From positions 1 through 28,319 of the forward strand of contig CAYRSH010000015.1 in assembly GCA_964426895.1 (NCBI GenBank): DNA of 28,319 bases, written 5' to 3'. Origin of the DNA: Caldipriscus sp964426895 (GTDB lineage Bacteria; Hydrothermota; Hydrothermia; LBFQ01). Position numbers and translations under genes: made by a program. Under the pieces are notes generated by a model. The model did no database searches. It had not been told where the DNA came from and worked only from the letters and a program-made list of their open reading frames with translations. Of the stretch, positions 16,514 to 23,947 are shown piece by piece (positions within the stretch are counted from its first letter, which is position 1; every line of letters begins with the position of its first letter).

Positions 16514-16860
16514 GTAAGTGGATACTCACGGTTAAATACGAATTTGATGCGGCGCATAACCTACCGGATTTTGAGGGCCCTTGCAGGAATTTACACGGGC
16601 ATAGGTGGGTAGCGGAAGTAGAGGTTGAGGTTGATAAACTTGATAAAAGTGGGGTTAGCATAGACTTTGGGATAATAAAAAGGGAATTGGAATCCCTCGG
16701 TTTGGATCATACATACCTGAACGAGGTTTTACCTTATCCTCCGAGCGCGGAGAATGTGGCGAGGTATATTTATGAGAGGTTAAAGGAAAAGGGTTATAAT
16801 GTGGTTTCCGTAAAGGTTTGGGAGACTTCAAAGTATGCGGCAAAATACATCGGCGATTAA
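16510..16860 (+). CDS. queD: 6-pyruvoyl-tetrahydropterin synthase / QueD family
   Basis: At 116 residues it is the usual size. The zinc ligands are His16 (FDAAHNL), His29 and His31 (NLHGHRW); the catalytic Cys25 is in GPCRNLHGH. His67 in LDHTYLNE and the Glu in VWETSKYAAKY complete the active-site set. QueD converts dihydroneopterin triphosphate to 6-carboxy-tetrahydropterin on the way to queuosine or archaeosine-type 7-deazaguanines. Cys-x-x-x-His-x-His favours QueD over eukaryotic-type PTPS. No other que genes are nearby. It overlaps the protease gene upstream by 4 bp and the next gene by 26 bp. Confidence 0.88.
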   Translation: MSKWILTVKYEFDAAHNLPDFEGPCRNLHGHRWVAEVEVEVDKLDKSGVSIDFGIIKRELESLGLDHTYLNEVLPYPPSAENVARYIYERLKEKGYNVVSVKVWETSKYAAKYIGD

Positions 16861-17485
16861 AATAGATGATAAAACCCTTAGCAAAATATACGAGGAATAT
16901 GTTGGTAAAAAGAAAGGTGAAAAGGGGAAATATCTCGAAAAAAAGGCCAAGGAACTGGGTATAAAGAGACACAGGCTATTAAGGTTGCTTAGGAGTCGCT
17001 TTGGTAGTATGAGGAGAAGAAGTAGAAACCCTTATTTTTACAGTTTGGACGATATACTTTATGCGATCCACAAAATGAAAAGGGAAAACTTAAACCTGTT
17101 ATTCGTTTGTCATAAATTGGTTTCCGAAAAAAATGTGGTTAGGAAAAACTATCATCCGGTAAAGGACCCTGTGAAATCCTTTTATTTTGCGGTTAGGAGA
17201 TTTCTAAAAAATGCCAATTCCAAGGTTGAAAAAACCGGAAAAATCTCTAAGGGTATTATAAAAAAAGCCATACTGCATTCGGATTTATCCGATAAGGATA
17301 AGTTGGTACTATTTATGGCTTTGGAGGGGAAATATAAGTTTTCGGAATTGAAGGGGGATTTGAAAGAGGCCGCTAGAAACCTGATTTTAAAGGGTTTTAT
17401 AATCAGGAAAAGGGGAATCATAACAACAACCCCAGCCCTTAAAACCTATTTACTACCTATAATTGAGAATTTACTAAAAGGATAG
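16835..17485 (+). CDS. Unrecognised basic protein with helix-turn-helix-like segments
   Basis: A 216-residue soluble, strongly basic protein that I do not recognise. The N-terminal part (about 30-75) has a Lys/Arg-rich helical stretch, AKELGIKRHRLLRLLRSRFG, compatible with a helix-turn-helix, followed by YFYSLDDILYAIHKMK. The C-terminal about 65 residues resemble a winged helix: LSDKDKLVLFMALEGKYKF, then AARNLILKGFIIRKRGII as the wing. A DNA- or RNA-binding role is an inference. GGGAG lies about 10 nt before ATG 16835. It overlaps queD by 26 bp and ends 38 nt before pheT, which has its own promoter. Confidence 0.6.
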   Translation: MRQNTSAIKIDDKTLSKIYEEYVGKKKGEKGKYLEKKAKELGIKRHRLLRLLRSRFGSMRRRSRNPYFYSLDDILYAIHKMKRENLNLLFVCHKLVSEKNVVRKNYHPVKDPVKSFYFAVRRFLKNANSKVEKTGKISKGIIKKAILHSDLSDKDKLVLFMALEGKYKFSELKGDLKEAARNLILKGFIIRKRGIITTTPALKTYLLPIIENLLKG

Positions 17486-17508
17486 GCTGGCCATAACCCT
17501 TTCAACCT

Positions 17509-17514
17509 TATAAT
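17509..17514 (+). promoter_or_regulatory. -10 box (TATAAT) of pheT, leaderless TTG start
   Basis: CAACCTTATAAT followed by 9 nt and then TTG 17524. The extended motif AACCTTATAAT is the same as before tRNA-Ala. No -35 and no Shine-Dalgarno. Confidence 0.6.
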
Positions 17515-17523
17515 CCCTTCGCT

Positions 17524-19755
17524 TTGAAAGTGCTCCTTTCCGATATAAACACATTTCTTGATGAGAAGTTGGGTTTAAACGATGTTTTGGATGCGTTCGA
17601 GAAGATGGGCGTTGAAGTGGAAGATACAAAAAGGATAGGGGAGGGTTTCGACGGGATACATCCCGCAAGGGTGTTGGGGGTTGAAAGGGATAACAAACTG
17701 AATTGGGTTAAGGTAAAGGTAAACGGGGAAGTGATAGAGGTGGCCACAACAGACGATGTAAAGGTGGGAGAGGTTCTACTATGGGCTAATGTACCCCCGA
17801 AAAGGTTTGGAGATAGGGTTTCCGTAGGTATGTTCTTATCCGAAGGAGAACTCGGTTTAACCGAAAAAAGCGAGAGATTGGCGAGGGTTTTAAACGAAGA
17901 GGAGTTTAAAGAGGAGTTCCTAATAGGGGATGTCCTATTTAACCTTTACATAACCCCAAACAGGCCCGACCTCCTCGGGGTATTGTGGATATCCAAGGAA
18001 ATATCCCTTTTTCTCGGTGTGAGGTTTAAAGGTCTAAACCTTGAAAACTCCCCCACTTTGAACTTTGATTTCCCCCTTGATACCTTAACGGAAGGGTGCG
18101 ACCTTTACACATTGCGATTGATATTCCCAGTTAATAAAGGGGAAACCCCTATGAATATAAGGAGAAAGTTAAACTTAGTAGGATTCAACGCGATAAATCC
18201 CCCGGTGGATGCGACGAATTGGAGCGCTTATATTGTTGGACAGCCTTTGCACGCGTTTGATAGAAAAAGGGTGAAGGGGAGTATAAAGGTTGTGGAATCG
18301 GTCGGTGGGGAAAGGTTTGTGGATTTAACGGGTAGGGAATATACCCTTCCCAAGGGTATCGTGTGTATAGCGGATGAGGAAAAGGTTTTGGCCGTAGGGG
18401 GGGTAATAGGCGGCATCGATAGCGGAACATATGGGGATACGGTTGAAGTTCTTCTTGAAAGCGCCCACTTTCTCCCGGAATACATAAGGAAAGCGGAAAC
18501 CTCGTTGAATGTCTTTACGGAATCCTCTATTAGATTTGAAAAGGGGCAAAGTCCCTATATGGTGGAATTAGGTTCCCTTTTTGCCGCAAACCTGTTAAAG
18601 TCCTGGTGTGGAGCCGAATATTCCGATATTATAAGGGTGGGTGAAGCGAAATATCGTACGGAAATATCGCTAAGTCGCAGAAAATTATCCGTATATCTTG
18701 GAAATATCGGCATTGATGTTGAAGGTGTTTTAAGGGGTTTGGAATACGAGGTTTTGCAAACGGATAATAACCTTATAAAGGTTGTCCCTCCACCTTACAG
18801 ATCGGATATAAAAATTCAAGAGGATGTTATAGAGGAGATTTGTAGGTTTGTAGGATATGATAAAATACCTTCAACGCCCTCCGAATCTATGCCACTTCCA
18901 CCCCGCCCAAGGGATAAATTTTACGACGAGATAGTTTCCTTAATGGTTTCAAGGGGAGCATATCATACGGTTCCTTTGGGACTGTTTTCCAAAAAAGAGG
19001 TCGGGGAGTATTACGGATACGAGGTTATAAGCGACTTTAACGAAACCTTTAAATACCTTTCAAAATCCCCAATACCCCATATATTAAAACCTCTTTCCCA
19101 TAACCTACGCCTCGGCAATCCCCCCGTCCCGATGTTTTCCCTAACAAGGATATACACTCCGGATAAAGGAGAAGAGGTTTATTTAGTTTTAGGGGCATAT
19201 GAACCTTTGGATTACAGGACCGTAAAAGGCTTTTTTGATACCCTGTGCGAAAAACTCGGCCTAAATCCGGATTTTACCGCGGAGTCCTCGGATCCCTATT
19301 TACACCCATCGGCAAGTGCGGATATAATCATAAACGGTGAGAAGGTGGGCGCGCTGGGCGCCGTTAGACCCAAAAAGGCGAGGGATTTTGAAATTAAGAA
19401 AAGCGTTTTCGTTTGGTACATAAAACCCATTAGGTTGAAAGGATATAGCCATAGGGTTTTATCAAACTACCCCCTGACATTTAAGGATATATCCGTACTC
19501 TTATCACCCCACGATAGGTTTATCTCTTTGAAAAAACTCGTTGATGGTTTAACATCCAACATTCCCGAAGTTGAGGGTTGGGATGTTGTGGATATTTACA
19601 CCGGCCCACACATACCCGAAGGCTGGACGAGTTATACACTGCGGTTCTATATCAGGCCGATTGAGAAACCCCTTAAAGAAGAAGAGATTAACGCGGTATT
19701 TGAAAGGATTAAGAATGTAATCACACAAAACTATCAGATAAGGGGGAAGGCATGA
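17524..19755 (+). CDS. pheT: Phenylalanyl-tRNA synthetase beta subunit
   Basis: The 743-residue product is full length for bacterial PheT. MKVLLSDINTFLDEKLGL is the standard N-terminus, so TTG 17524 is the right start. The EMAP-like tRNA-binding domain lies at about 40-150 (HPARVLGVERD), then B1/B5 domains with VIEEICRFVGYDKIP, the synthetase-like core, and a C-terminal ferredoxin-like anticodon-binding domain (about 635-743, SNYPLTFKDISVLLSPHDRF). It pairs with PheS to charge tRNA-Phe. pheS is not adjacent upstream as it usually is; the preceding gene is unrelated. It leads an operon with small cell-division-like genes, rny and rseP, overlapping the next gene by 4 bp. Confidence 0.97.
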   Translation: MKVLLSDINTFLDEKLGLNDVLDAFEKMGVEVEDTKRIGEGFDGIHPARVLGVERDNKLNWVKVKVNGEVIEVATTDDVKVGEVLLWANVPPKRFGDRVSVGMFLSEGELGLTEKSERLARVLNEEEFKEEFLIGDVLFNLYITPNRPDLLGVLWISKEISLFLGVRFKGLNLENSPTLNFDFPLDTLTEGCDLYTLRLIFPVNKGETPMNIRRKLNLVGFNAINPPVDATNWSAYIVGQPLHAFDRKRVKGSIKVVESVGGERFVDLTGREYTLPKGIVCIADEEKVLAVGGVIGGIDSGTYGDTVEVLLESAHFLPEYIRKAETSLNVFTESSIRFEKGQSPYMVELGSLFAANLLKSWCGAEYSDIIRVGEAKYRTEISLSRRKLSVYLGNIGIDVEGVLRGLEYEVLQTDNNLIKVVPPPYRSDIKIQEDVIEEICRFVGYDKIPSTPSESMPLPPRPRDKFYDEIVSLMVSRGAYHTVPLGLFSKKEVGEYYGYEVISDFNETFKYLSKSPIPHILKPLSHNLRLGNPPVPMFSLTRIYTPDKGEEVYLVLGAYEPLDYRTVKGFFDTLCEKLGLNPDFTAESSDPYLHPSASADIIINGEKVGALGAVRPKKARDFEIKKSVFVWYIKPIRLKGYSHRVLSNYPLTFKDISVLLSPHDRFISLKKLVDGLTSNIPEVEGWDVVDIYTGPHIPEGWTSYTLRFYIRPIEKPLKEEEINAVFERIKNVITQNYQIRGKA

Positions 19756-19952
19756 ATATGGAGCCCGGAGAATTAAAAAAGCGGGTTTCCAACCTTATGG
19801 AAAAGCTGGAAAAGTGTAAAGAAGAGAACAGAAAACTTAAAAATGAGGTTGAGCGCCTTAAAAAGGAAAACTTGGATTTACGCAAAGAACTTTCAGATAT
19901 ATTGGAAATAATAGAACGCATGGAGCATATGGTGGAAGAAGATGAAAGTTAA
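19752..19952 (+). CDS. Small coiled-coil protein, ZapB-like
   Basis: A 66-residue, almost entirely heptad-repeat protein: leucines recur through KRVSNLMEKLEKCKEENRKL and onward, with high Glu/Lys content and no other domain. Such proteins encoded between pheT and zapA are usually called ZapB-like; they would bridge or regulate the FtsZ ring. The assignment rests on size, coiled coil and context, not on a specific motif. The ATG overlaps the pheT stop (ATGA), and its 3' end overlaps the next gene by 11 bp. Confidence 0.6.
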   Translation: MNMEPGELKKRVSNLMEKLEKCKEENRKLKNEVERLKKENLDLRKELSDILEIIERMEHMVEEDES

Positions 19953-20193
19953 TCTCCGCATAAAGGACAAGGAGTACGAGTGCGATGTGGATGTTGATGA
20001 AAGTTTGGCTAAGGATTTGGAGGGTTACTTGCGGCAACTTGAAATAAGGGCGGAAAACCTGGATGGTATTCAGGATGACATACTTTACCAGTTAATAATA
20101 GAGTTGGCGTATAGTTTGGCTTATACATATGTATCCTTAGAATTGGAAGGAGGGGGTTATGAAAAGGTTGAAAATAACCCTGACTATAGGTAG
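19942..20193 (+). CDS. Small ZapA-like protein, first of a tandem pair
   Basis: 83 residues: an N-terminal beta strand pair (MKVNLRIKDKEYECDVDVDE) and a long C-terminal helix (ILYQLIIELAYSLAYTYVSL). This is the general plan of ZapA, the FtsZ-ring associated protein, and the gene sits in the classical zapA place between pheT and rny. The similarity is weak, so the family is tentative. It is preceded by a modest GGAAGAAG site. Its last codons contain the Shine-Dalgarno of the following gene, which it overlaps by 35 bp. Confidence 0.5.
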   Translation: MKVNLRIKDKEYECDVDVDESLAKDLEGYLRQLEIRAENLDGIQDDILYQLIIELAYSLAYTYVSLELEGGGYEKVENNPDYR

Positions 20194-20434
20194 GGTAAAG
20201 GAAGAGAGGTATTTAGATTTGGATAAATTGCCAAAAAACAATGTAAGGGATTGGGATAAGGATAAGTTGGATTTACTAAGGGATAAGATAGAGGGGATAA
20301 TAAAGGAGAAGGCTGATAAAGCCTTAAAATCGGGTAATCATACCCACTTTACGGAGGTTTTGGCAAAAATCCTTATACTTCTCGCCATAGAGGAGGTTAA
20401 GCATCTAAGGGAACTAAATGAACTAGGGAGGTGA
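20159..20434 (+). CDS. Small ZapA-like protein, second of a tandem pair
   Basis: 91 residues with the same strand-strand-helix plan as its neighbour: LKITLTIGRVKEERYLDLD, then a charged helix, then TEVLAKILILLAIEEVKHLR, which resembles the conserved ZapA helix better than the first copy does. It may be the true ZapA. The GGAGGGGG at about 20149-20156 gives a strong ribosome-binding site. It ends 3 nt before the rny ATG. Confidence 0.5.
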   Translation: MKRLKITLTIGRVKEERYLDLDKLPKNNVRDWDKDKLDLLRDKIEGIIKEKADKALKSGNHTHFTEVLAKILILLAIEEVKHLRELNELGR

Positions 20435-20437
20435 AGT

Positions 20438-21976
20438 ATGAATGCGGTGCTGATACTAGTAATTTCTGCGGTTTTTAGCATTTTAATTTTGGGAGTTAGT
20501 TTTTGGTTCGCGAATGAAATCCGTAGGAGGACCATAAATAGGGTAAAAAAGGAAGCGGAGGAGATTTTAAGTAGGGAGAGGGAAAAGGCAAAGAAGAAGG
20601 CCGAAGAGTATCTAAAACAGGCAAAGGAAAGGATTGAAGAGGAAAAGAAGCGGATACAATCGGAACTCTCAAAGAAAAAACACGACTTAAAGGTTTTGGA
20701 AAGGGAATTAAATGAAATCCAAGAAAAGCTGCGGAAGAAGGAGGAAAACCTACGAAGGAGGGAAAAAGATATCTACAACTTGGAGATGCAGTTAAAAAGG
20801 CGCGAAGAAAGGGTTATGAACGCGGAAGAAGAAATAATGAGAAAACTTGAAGAAATCGCCAAGATGACGGTGGAGGAAGCCAGGCAGGAACTCTTACGGA
20901 TGGTTGAGAGTAGGGCAAAACTTGAAGCTGCCCAGATTGCGATGAAAATAAAAGAAGATGCAAAACATAGGGCGGAAGAGCAGGCAAAGGAAATAATAGC
21001 AATGGCTATTCAAAGGTGTGCGGCATCCCGCACGGCGGAAGTTACGACAACAATCGTTGAACTACCTTCGGAGGAGATTAAGGGAAGGATTATAGGGCGT
21101 GAAGGTAGGAATATAAGGGCCTTTGAGGCTATAACGGGTGTTGAACTCATAGTAGATGATACCCCGGAAATAGTTGTTCTCTCCTCATTTGACGCCCTTA
21201 GAAGGGAAAAGGCAAAGGTGGTTTTGGAAAGGCTTATACAGGATGGGAGGATTCACCCAGCAAGGATAGAGGAAATAGCACAAAAGGTTGATGAAGAGTT
21301 TGAGAACTATATAAGGCAGATTGGAGAAGAGACCCTTGTTGAACTGGGAATATCCTATATGCATCCGGATTTGGTTTATCTAGTCGGTAAGATGAAGTTT
21401 AGAACATCTTATGGGCAAAACCTCCTCTCGCATTCCATAGAAACGGCGAAGTTGGCGGGTATAATGGCGGCGGAACTCGGGGTATCCGTTGAGGATGCAA
21501 AGAGAGCGGGATTATTACACGATATAGGAAAGGTGGTTGAAAACGAAGAAGGACCCCACGCCCTCGTTGGGGCAAACATAGCAAAGAGATATGGCGAAAA
21601 GGATGCAGTTGTTAATGCAATAGCATCCCATCACGGGGATGTGGAACCGCAATATATAATAGCACCAATCGTTGCAGCGGCCGACGCCATATCCGGCGCA
21701 AGACCCGGTGCCCGTAGGGAAAGTTTGGAACAGTACATAAAAAGGCTACAAGAGTTGGAAAGGATAGCGTATAGGTTTCCCGGCGTTGAAAAGGTGTACG
21801 CGTTATACGCCGGTAGAGAGGTTAGGGTTATTGTAAGCGCCGAAAAGGTTAGCGATTTAGAAGCCTACGCTTTGGCAGAGGATATAGCGAGGGCAATAGA
21901 AAACGAAATGCAATATCCGGGGCAAATAAAGGTGGTTGTTATAAGAGAAGTAAGGGCTGTGGGTGTGGCCAAATGA
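20438..21976 (+). CDS. rny: Ribonuclease Y
   Basis: A 512-residue membrane-anchored endoribonuclease that starts mRNA decay. Domains in order: an N-terminal transmembrane helix (about 3-26); a long Lys/Glu/Arg-rich coiled coil (about 30-190); a KH domain with KGRIIGREGRNIRAFE (about 213-228); and an HD domain with the metal-binding motif LLHDIGK (about 359-365) plus ASHHGD. The C-terminal domain ends normally. GGGAGG 6 nt before the ATG is a clear ribosome-binding site. It follows the ZapA-like genes directly and overlaps rseP by 4 bp (ATGA). Confidence 0.97.
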   Translation: MNAVLILVISAVFSILILGVSFWFANEIRRRTINRVKKEAEEILSREREKAKKKAEEYLKQAKERIEEEKKRIQSELSKKKHDLKVLERELNEIQEKLRKKEENLRRREKDIYNLEMQLKRREERVMNAEEEIMRKLEEIAKMTVEEARQELLRMVESRAKLEAAQIAMKIKEDAKHRAEEQAKEIIAMAIQRCAASRTAEVTTTIVELPSEEIKGRIIGREGRNIRAFEAITGVELIVDDTPEIVVLSSFDALRREKAKVVLERLIQDGRIHPARIEEIAQKVDEEFENYIRQIGEETLVELGISYMHPDLVYLVGKMKFRTSYGQNLLSHSIETAKLAGIMAAELGVSVEDAKRAGLLHDIGKVVENEEGPHALVGANIAKRYGEKDAVVNAIASHHGDVEPQYIIAPIVAAADAISGARPGARRESLEQYIKRLQELERIAYRFPGVEKVYALYAGREVRVIVSAEKVSDLEAYALAEDIARAIENEMQYPGQIKVVVIREVRAVGVAK

Positions 21977-23235
21977 TAGAGTTTTTGGGGATAGTTATAG
22001 GTTTTGGTTTGCTGATAGTTTGGCATGAGTTGGGGCATTTCTTGGCAGCCTTATCCGTAGGCATAAAACCCGCCGTGTTTTCTATTGGGTTTGGGAGTAG
22101 GGTTTGGGGTGTAAATATAAACGGTATAGATTTTAGAATATCGGCATTGCCCCTTGGGGGTTATGTTAGGTTTGAGGATGAGGGGCCCGCGGGTATTCCG
22201 CAGACCTTTTACAAAAAGCCCTTATGGGCGAGGTTGTGGGTGGTTTTCGCAGGGCCCCTTTTCTCCTTTATACTTGGCCCGATATTGGCGTTTATAATAG
22301 CCGCTTACAGCGGCGAGTTATCCGTTTATACTACAAGGGTTTATAAATCAAAAACGCCGTTGTTTCAAATGGGAGATTCAATACTATCCATAAACGGGAG
22401 GGTTGTGAATTCGGGGGAGGAGGTATTAAGTCTTTTAAGCGGGGAAAGGGAAAAAAGGGTTGAGGTTTTAAGAGGGGAAAAGAAAGAGGTTTTAACCCTT
22501 AAGGGAAACTATTCCGATAGCGTAGAGTTGAGGATACTCCCGATAGTAGGTTCAACGGTTAAGGGTTTTCCCGCTTATGGGAAACTAAAAAAACACGACT
22601 GGATAGCAAAGGTTGATACCGTTGTTATACTTTCTTGGCAACAACTCGTTGATTATGTGAAGGATAAAAAAAATGGGGATACGGTATCATTGGTCGTATA
22701 TAGAGATGGTAAGAGACTAAGCATAAAACTTCCCGTAAAGGAAAGCGCCGAGGGGGGAAAACTCGGAATATATGTTTATTACCACAAAAAATGGCCGCCA
22801 AGTTTATCCAAAGTTTTGGACAAAACGCTTTTCCTAACCAAGAAATTCTCCCTTTTAATATACGAGAGTTTAAAGAAGTTGGTTTCGGGTGAGGTAAAAC
22901 CCCAAGAGAGCATAGGTGGACCCTTGACAATAGGTGCGGTGATGGCGGAAGCGGCCACATCGGGCTTTGATGTATGGCTTTCAATCCTTATAGTGATCAC
23001 CATAAACTTAGCAATACTAAACCTTTTGCCCATACCGGGTTTGGATGGGGGTCATATCCTTTTTATGGTAGTTGATGAGATATACCTCCGTATAACGGGA
23101 AGGAGAATACCCGAAAGGGCTATGCTCTGGATATTGATGTTTGGGATTTTTCTAATTATACTGATGTTCGCGTTTGCCATAGGGTTGGATATACACAGGT
23201 TATTAACGGGAAAACTCGGGAATATGTTGAGGTGA
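21973..23235 (+). CDS. rseP: RseP-type site-2 membrane metalloprotease
   Basis: 420 residues, close to the family norm. The zinc site is HELGH with His18, Glu19 and His22 in the first transmembrane helix; the third ligand is the Asp in PGLDGGHIL near residue 357. Two PDZ-like domains lie at about 110-195 and 195-265 (QMGDSILSINGRVV; KHDWIAKVDTVV). Transmembrane helices lie near 1-25, 90-112, 335-357 and 385-410. RseP cleaves anti-sigma factors and remnant signal peptides within the membrane and is typical of bacteria with an envelope stress response. It is coupled to rny by a 4-bp overlap. Confidence 0.93.
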   Translation: MIEFLGIVIGFGLLIVWHELGHFLAALSVGIKPAVFSIGFGSRVWGVNINGIDFRISALPLGGYVRFEDEGPAGIPQTFYKKPLWARLWVVFAGPLFSFILGPILAFIIAAYSGELSVYTTRVYKSKTPLFQMGDSILSINGRVVNSGEEVLSLLSGEREKRVEVLRGEKKEVLTLKGNYSDSVELRILPIVGSTVKGFPAYGKLKKHDWIAKVDTVVILSWQQLVDYVKDKKNGDTVSLVVYRDGKRLSIKLPVKESAEGGKLGIYVYYHKKWPPSLSKVLDKTLFLTKKFSLLIYESLKKLVSGEVKPQESIGGPLTIGAVMAEAATSGFDVWLSILIVITINLAILNLLPIPGLDGGHILFMVVDEIYLRITGRRIPERAMLWILMFGIFLIILMFAFAIGLDIHRLLTGKLGNMLR

Positions 23236-23237
23236 AA

Positions 23238-23589
23238 ATGAAAGGTTATCCGTATCGGGGGTATAGGTCAAACTACGAATGGGTTGTACCTCGTTTTCCC
23301 AAGATTATTAAGTATATCACAGGGGAGAATATGTTGGTGTCGCCACCCTTGAAGAGGCTTTTGATGGGTGTGTAGTTCTCGTTATGCTCCAAACGGTAGA
23401 AACTGGGTTTTCGGCTTCAACACCGTATCGACAACATCGGACGGTAAATACTTCGCGTTTGGATATTCGTCAAAGTTTGGCGATTGTGGAAATACGCCGA
23501 TAGTAAGGGAGCATATTTGGGGTACTCACCTACGCCTGATGAATATAGTCTGTGGTAGGTTGGAAGGGGATGAAAAGGTCATATTTTAA
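23238..23589 (+). pseudogene. Possible decayed gene in the rseP-hpf interval
   Basis: The 376 nt between rseP and hpf hold no intact gene I recognise, but coding-like text runs through three frames. Frame one starts at ATG 23238, just after the rseP stop and GAGGTGA, and reads YRSNYEWVVPRFPKIIKYIT (a 45-codon ORF, stop 23373-23375). Frame two reads VGVATLEEAFDGCVVLV at about 23333-23385. Frame three reads APNGRNWVFGFNTVSTTSDG and on to a stop at 23587-23589. These could be one gene broken by two frameshifts, or small unrelated ORFs. The family is unknown. Confidence 0.35.
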
Positions 23590-23596
23590 ACAACCT

Positions 23597-23602
23597 TAAA
23601 AT
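23597..23602 (+). promoter_or_regulatory. -10 box (TAAAAT) of hpf, leaderless start
   Basis: CAACCTTAAAAT followed by 9 nt and then ATG 23612. The motif differs by one base from that before pheT. Confidence 0.55.
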
Positions 23603-23611
23603 ACTTTACTT

Positions 23612-23947
23612 ATGAGGGGAGAAAACGAAAAACTGCCGATAAATGTCTATGTTAAAAATTTCCCCACCACGGATGTACTTATGGAGTATATCCATAAAAG
23701 GTTGGACGATTTGAACAAATTTTCCGATCTTGCGCAACATTTGGACATACACCTTGAAGAGGAGAGGGGATTGTACAAAGGGGTCGGGGTGTTGAAGTTA
23801 AAGGGTAGAACCCTTAGGGTGGAGGTAAAAAACAAAGACCCAATGTCCGTTGTTGACGAGATGAAGGACATACTTTCCCGTGAAATAAAAAAGGTGAAGG
23901 ATAAACTCACAAAGGAAAGGAGAAGGGAAAGGGGAGAGATTGATTAA
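23612..23947 (+). CDS. hpf: Ribosome hibernation-promoting factor / RaiA (short form)
   Basis: 111 residues, the short HPF/YfiA class without the C-terminal dimerisation domain. The core has the family layout: an N-terminal strand (INVYVKNFPTTDVLMEYIHK), a helix with a YIHKRLDDLNKF pattern, strands ending VLKLKGRTLRVEVKNKDP, and a second helix with a basic tail. It binds the 30S decoding site to shut ribosomes down in stationary phase. It is the first gene of a unit with the LptF/LptG permease, which it overlaps by 8 bp. Confidence 0.85.
   Translation: MRGENEKLPINVYVKNFPTTDVLMEYIHKRLDDLNKFSDLAQHLDIHLEEERGLYKGVGVLKLKGRTLRVEVKNKDPMSVVDEMKDILSREIKKVKDKLTKERRRERGEID

Noticed and set aside
23527..23557. 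ACCTAC/GTAGGT hairpin as a structured RNA
   Set aside because: Only 6 bp with a loop of about 20 nt, no compensating features, and it lies inside a possible coding remnant.
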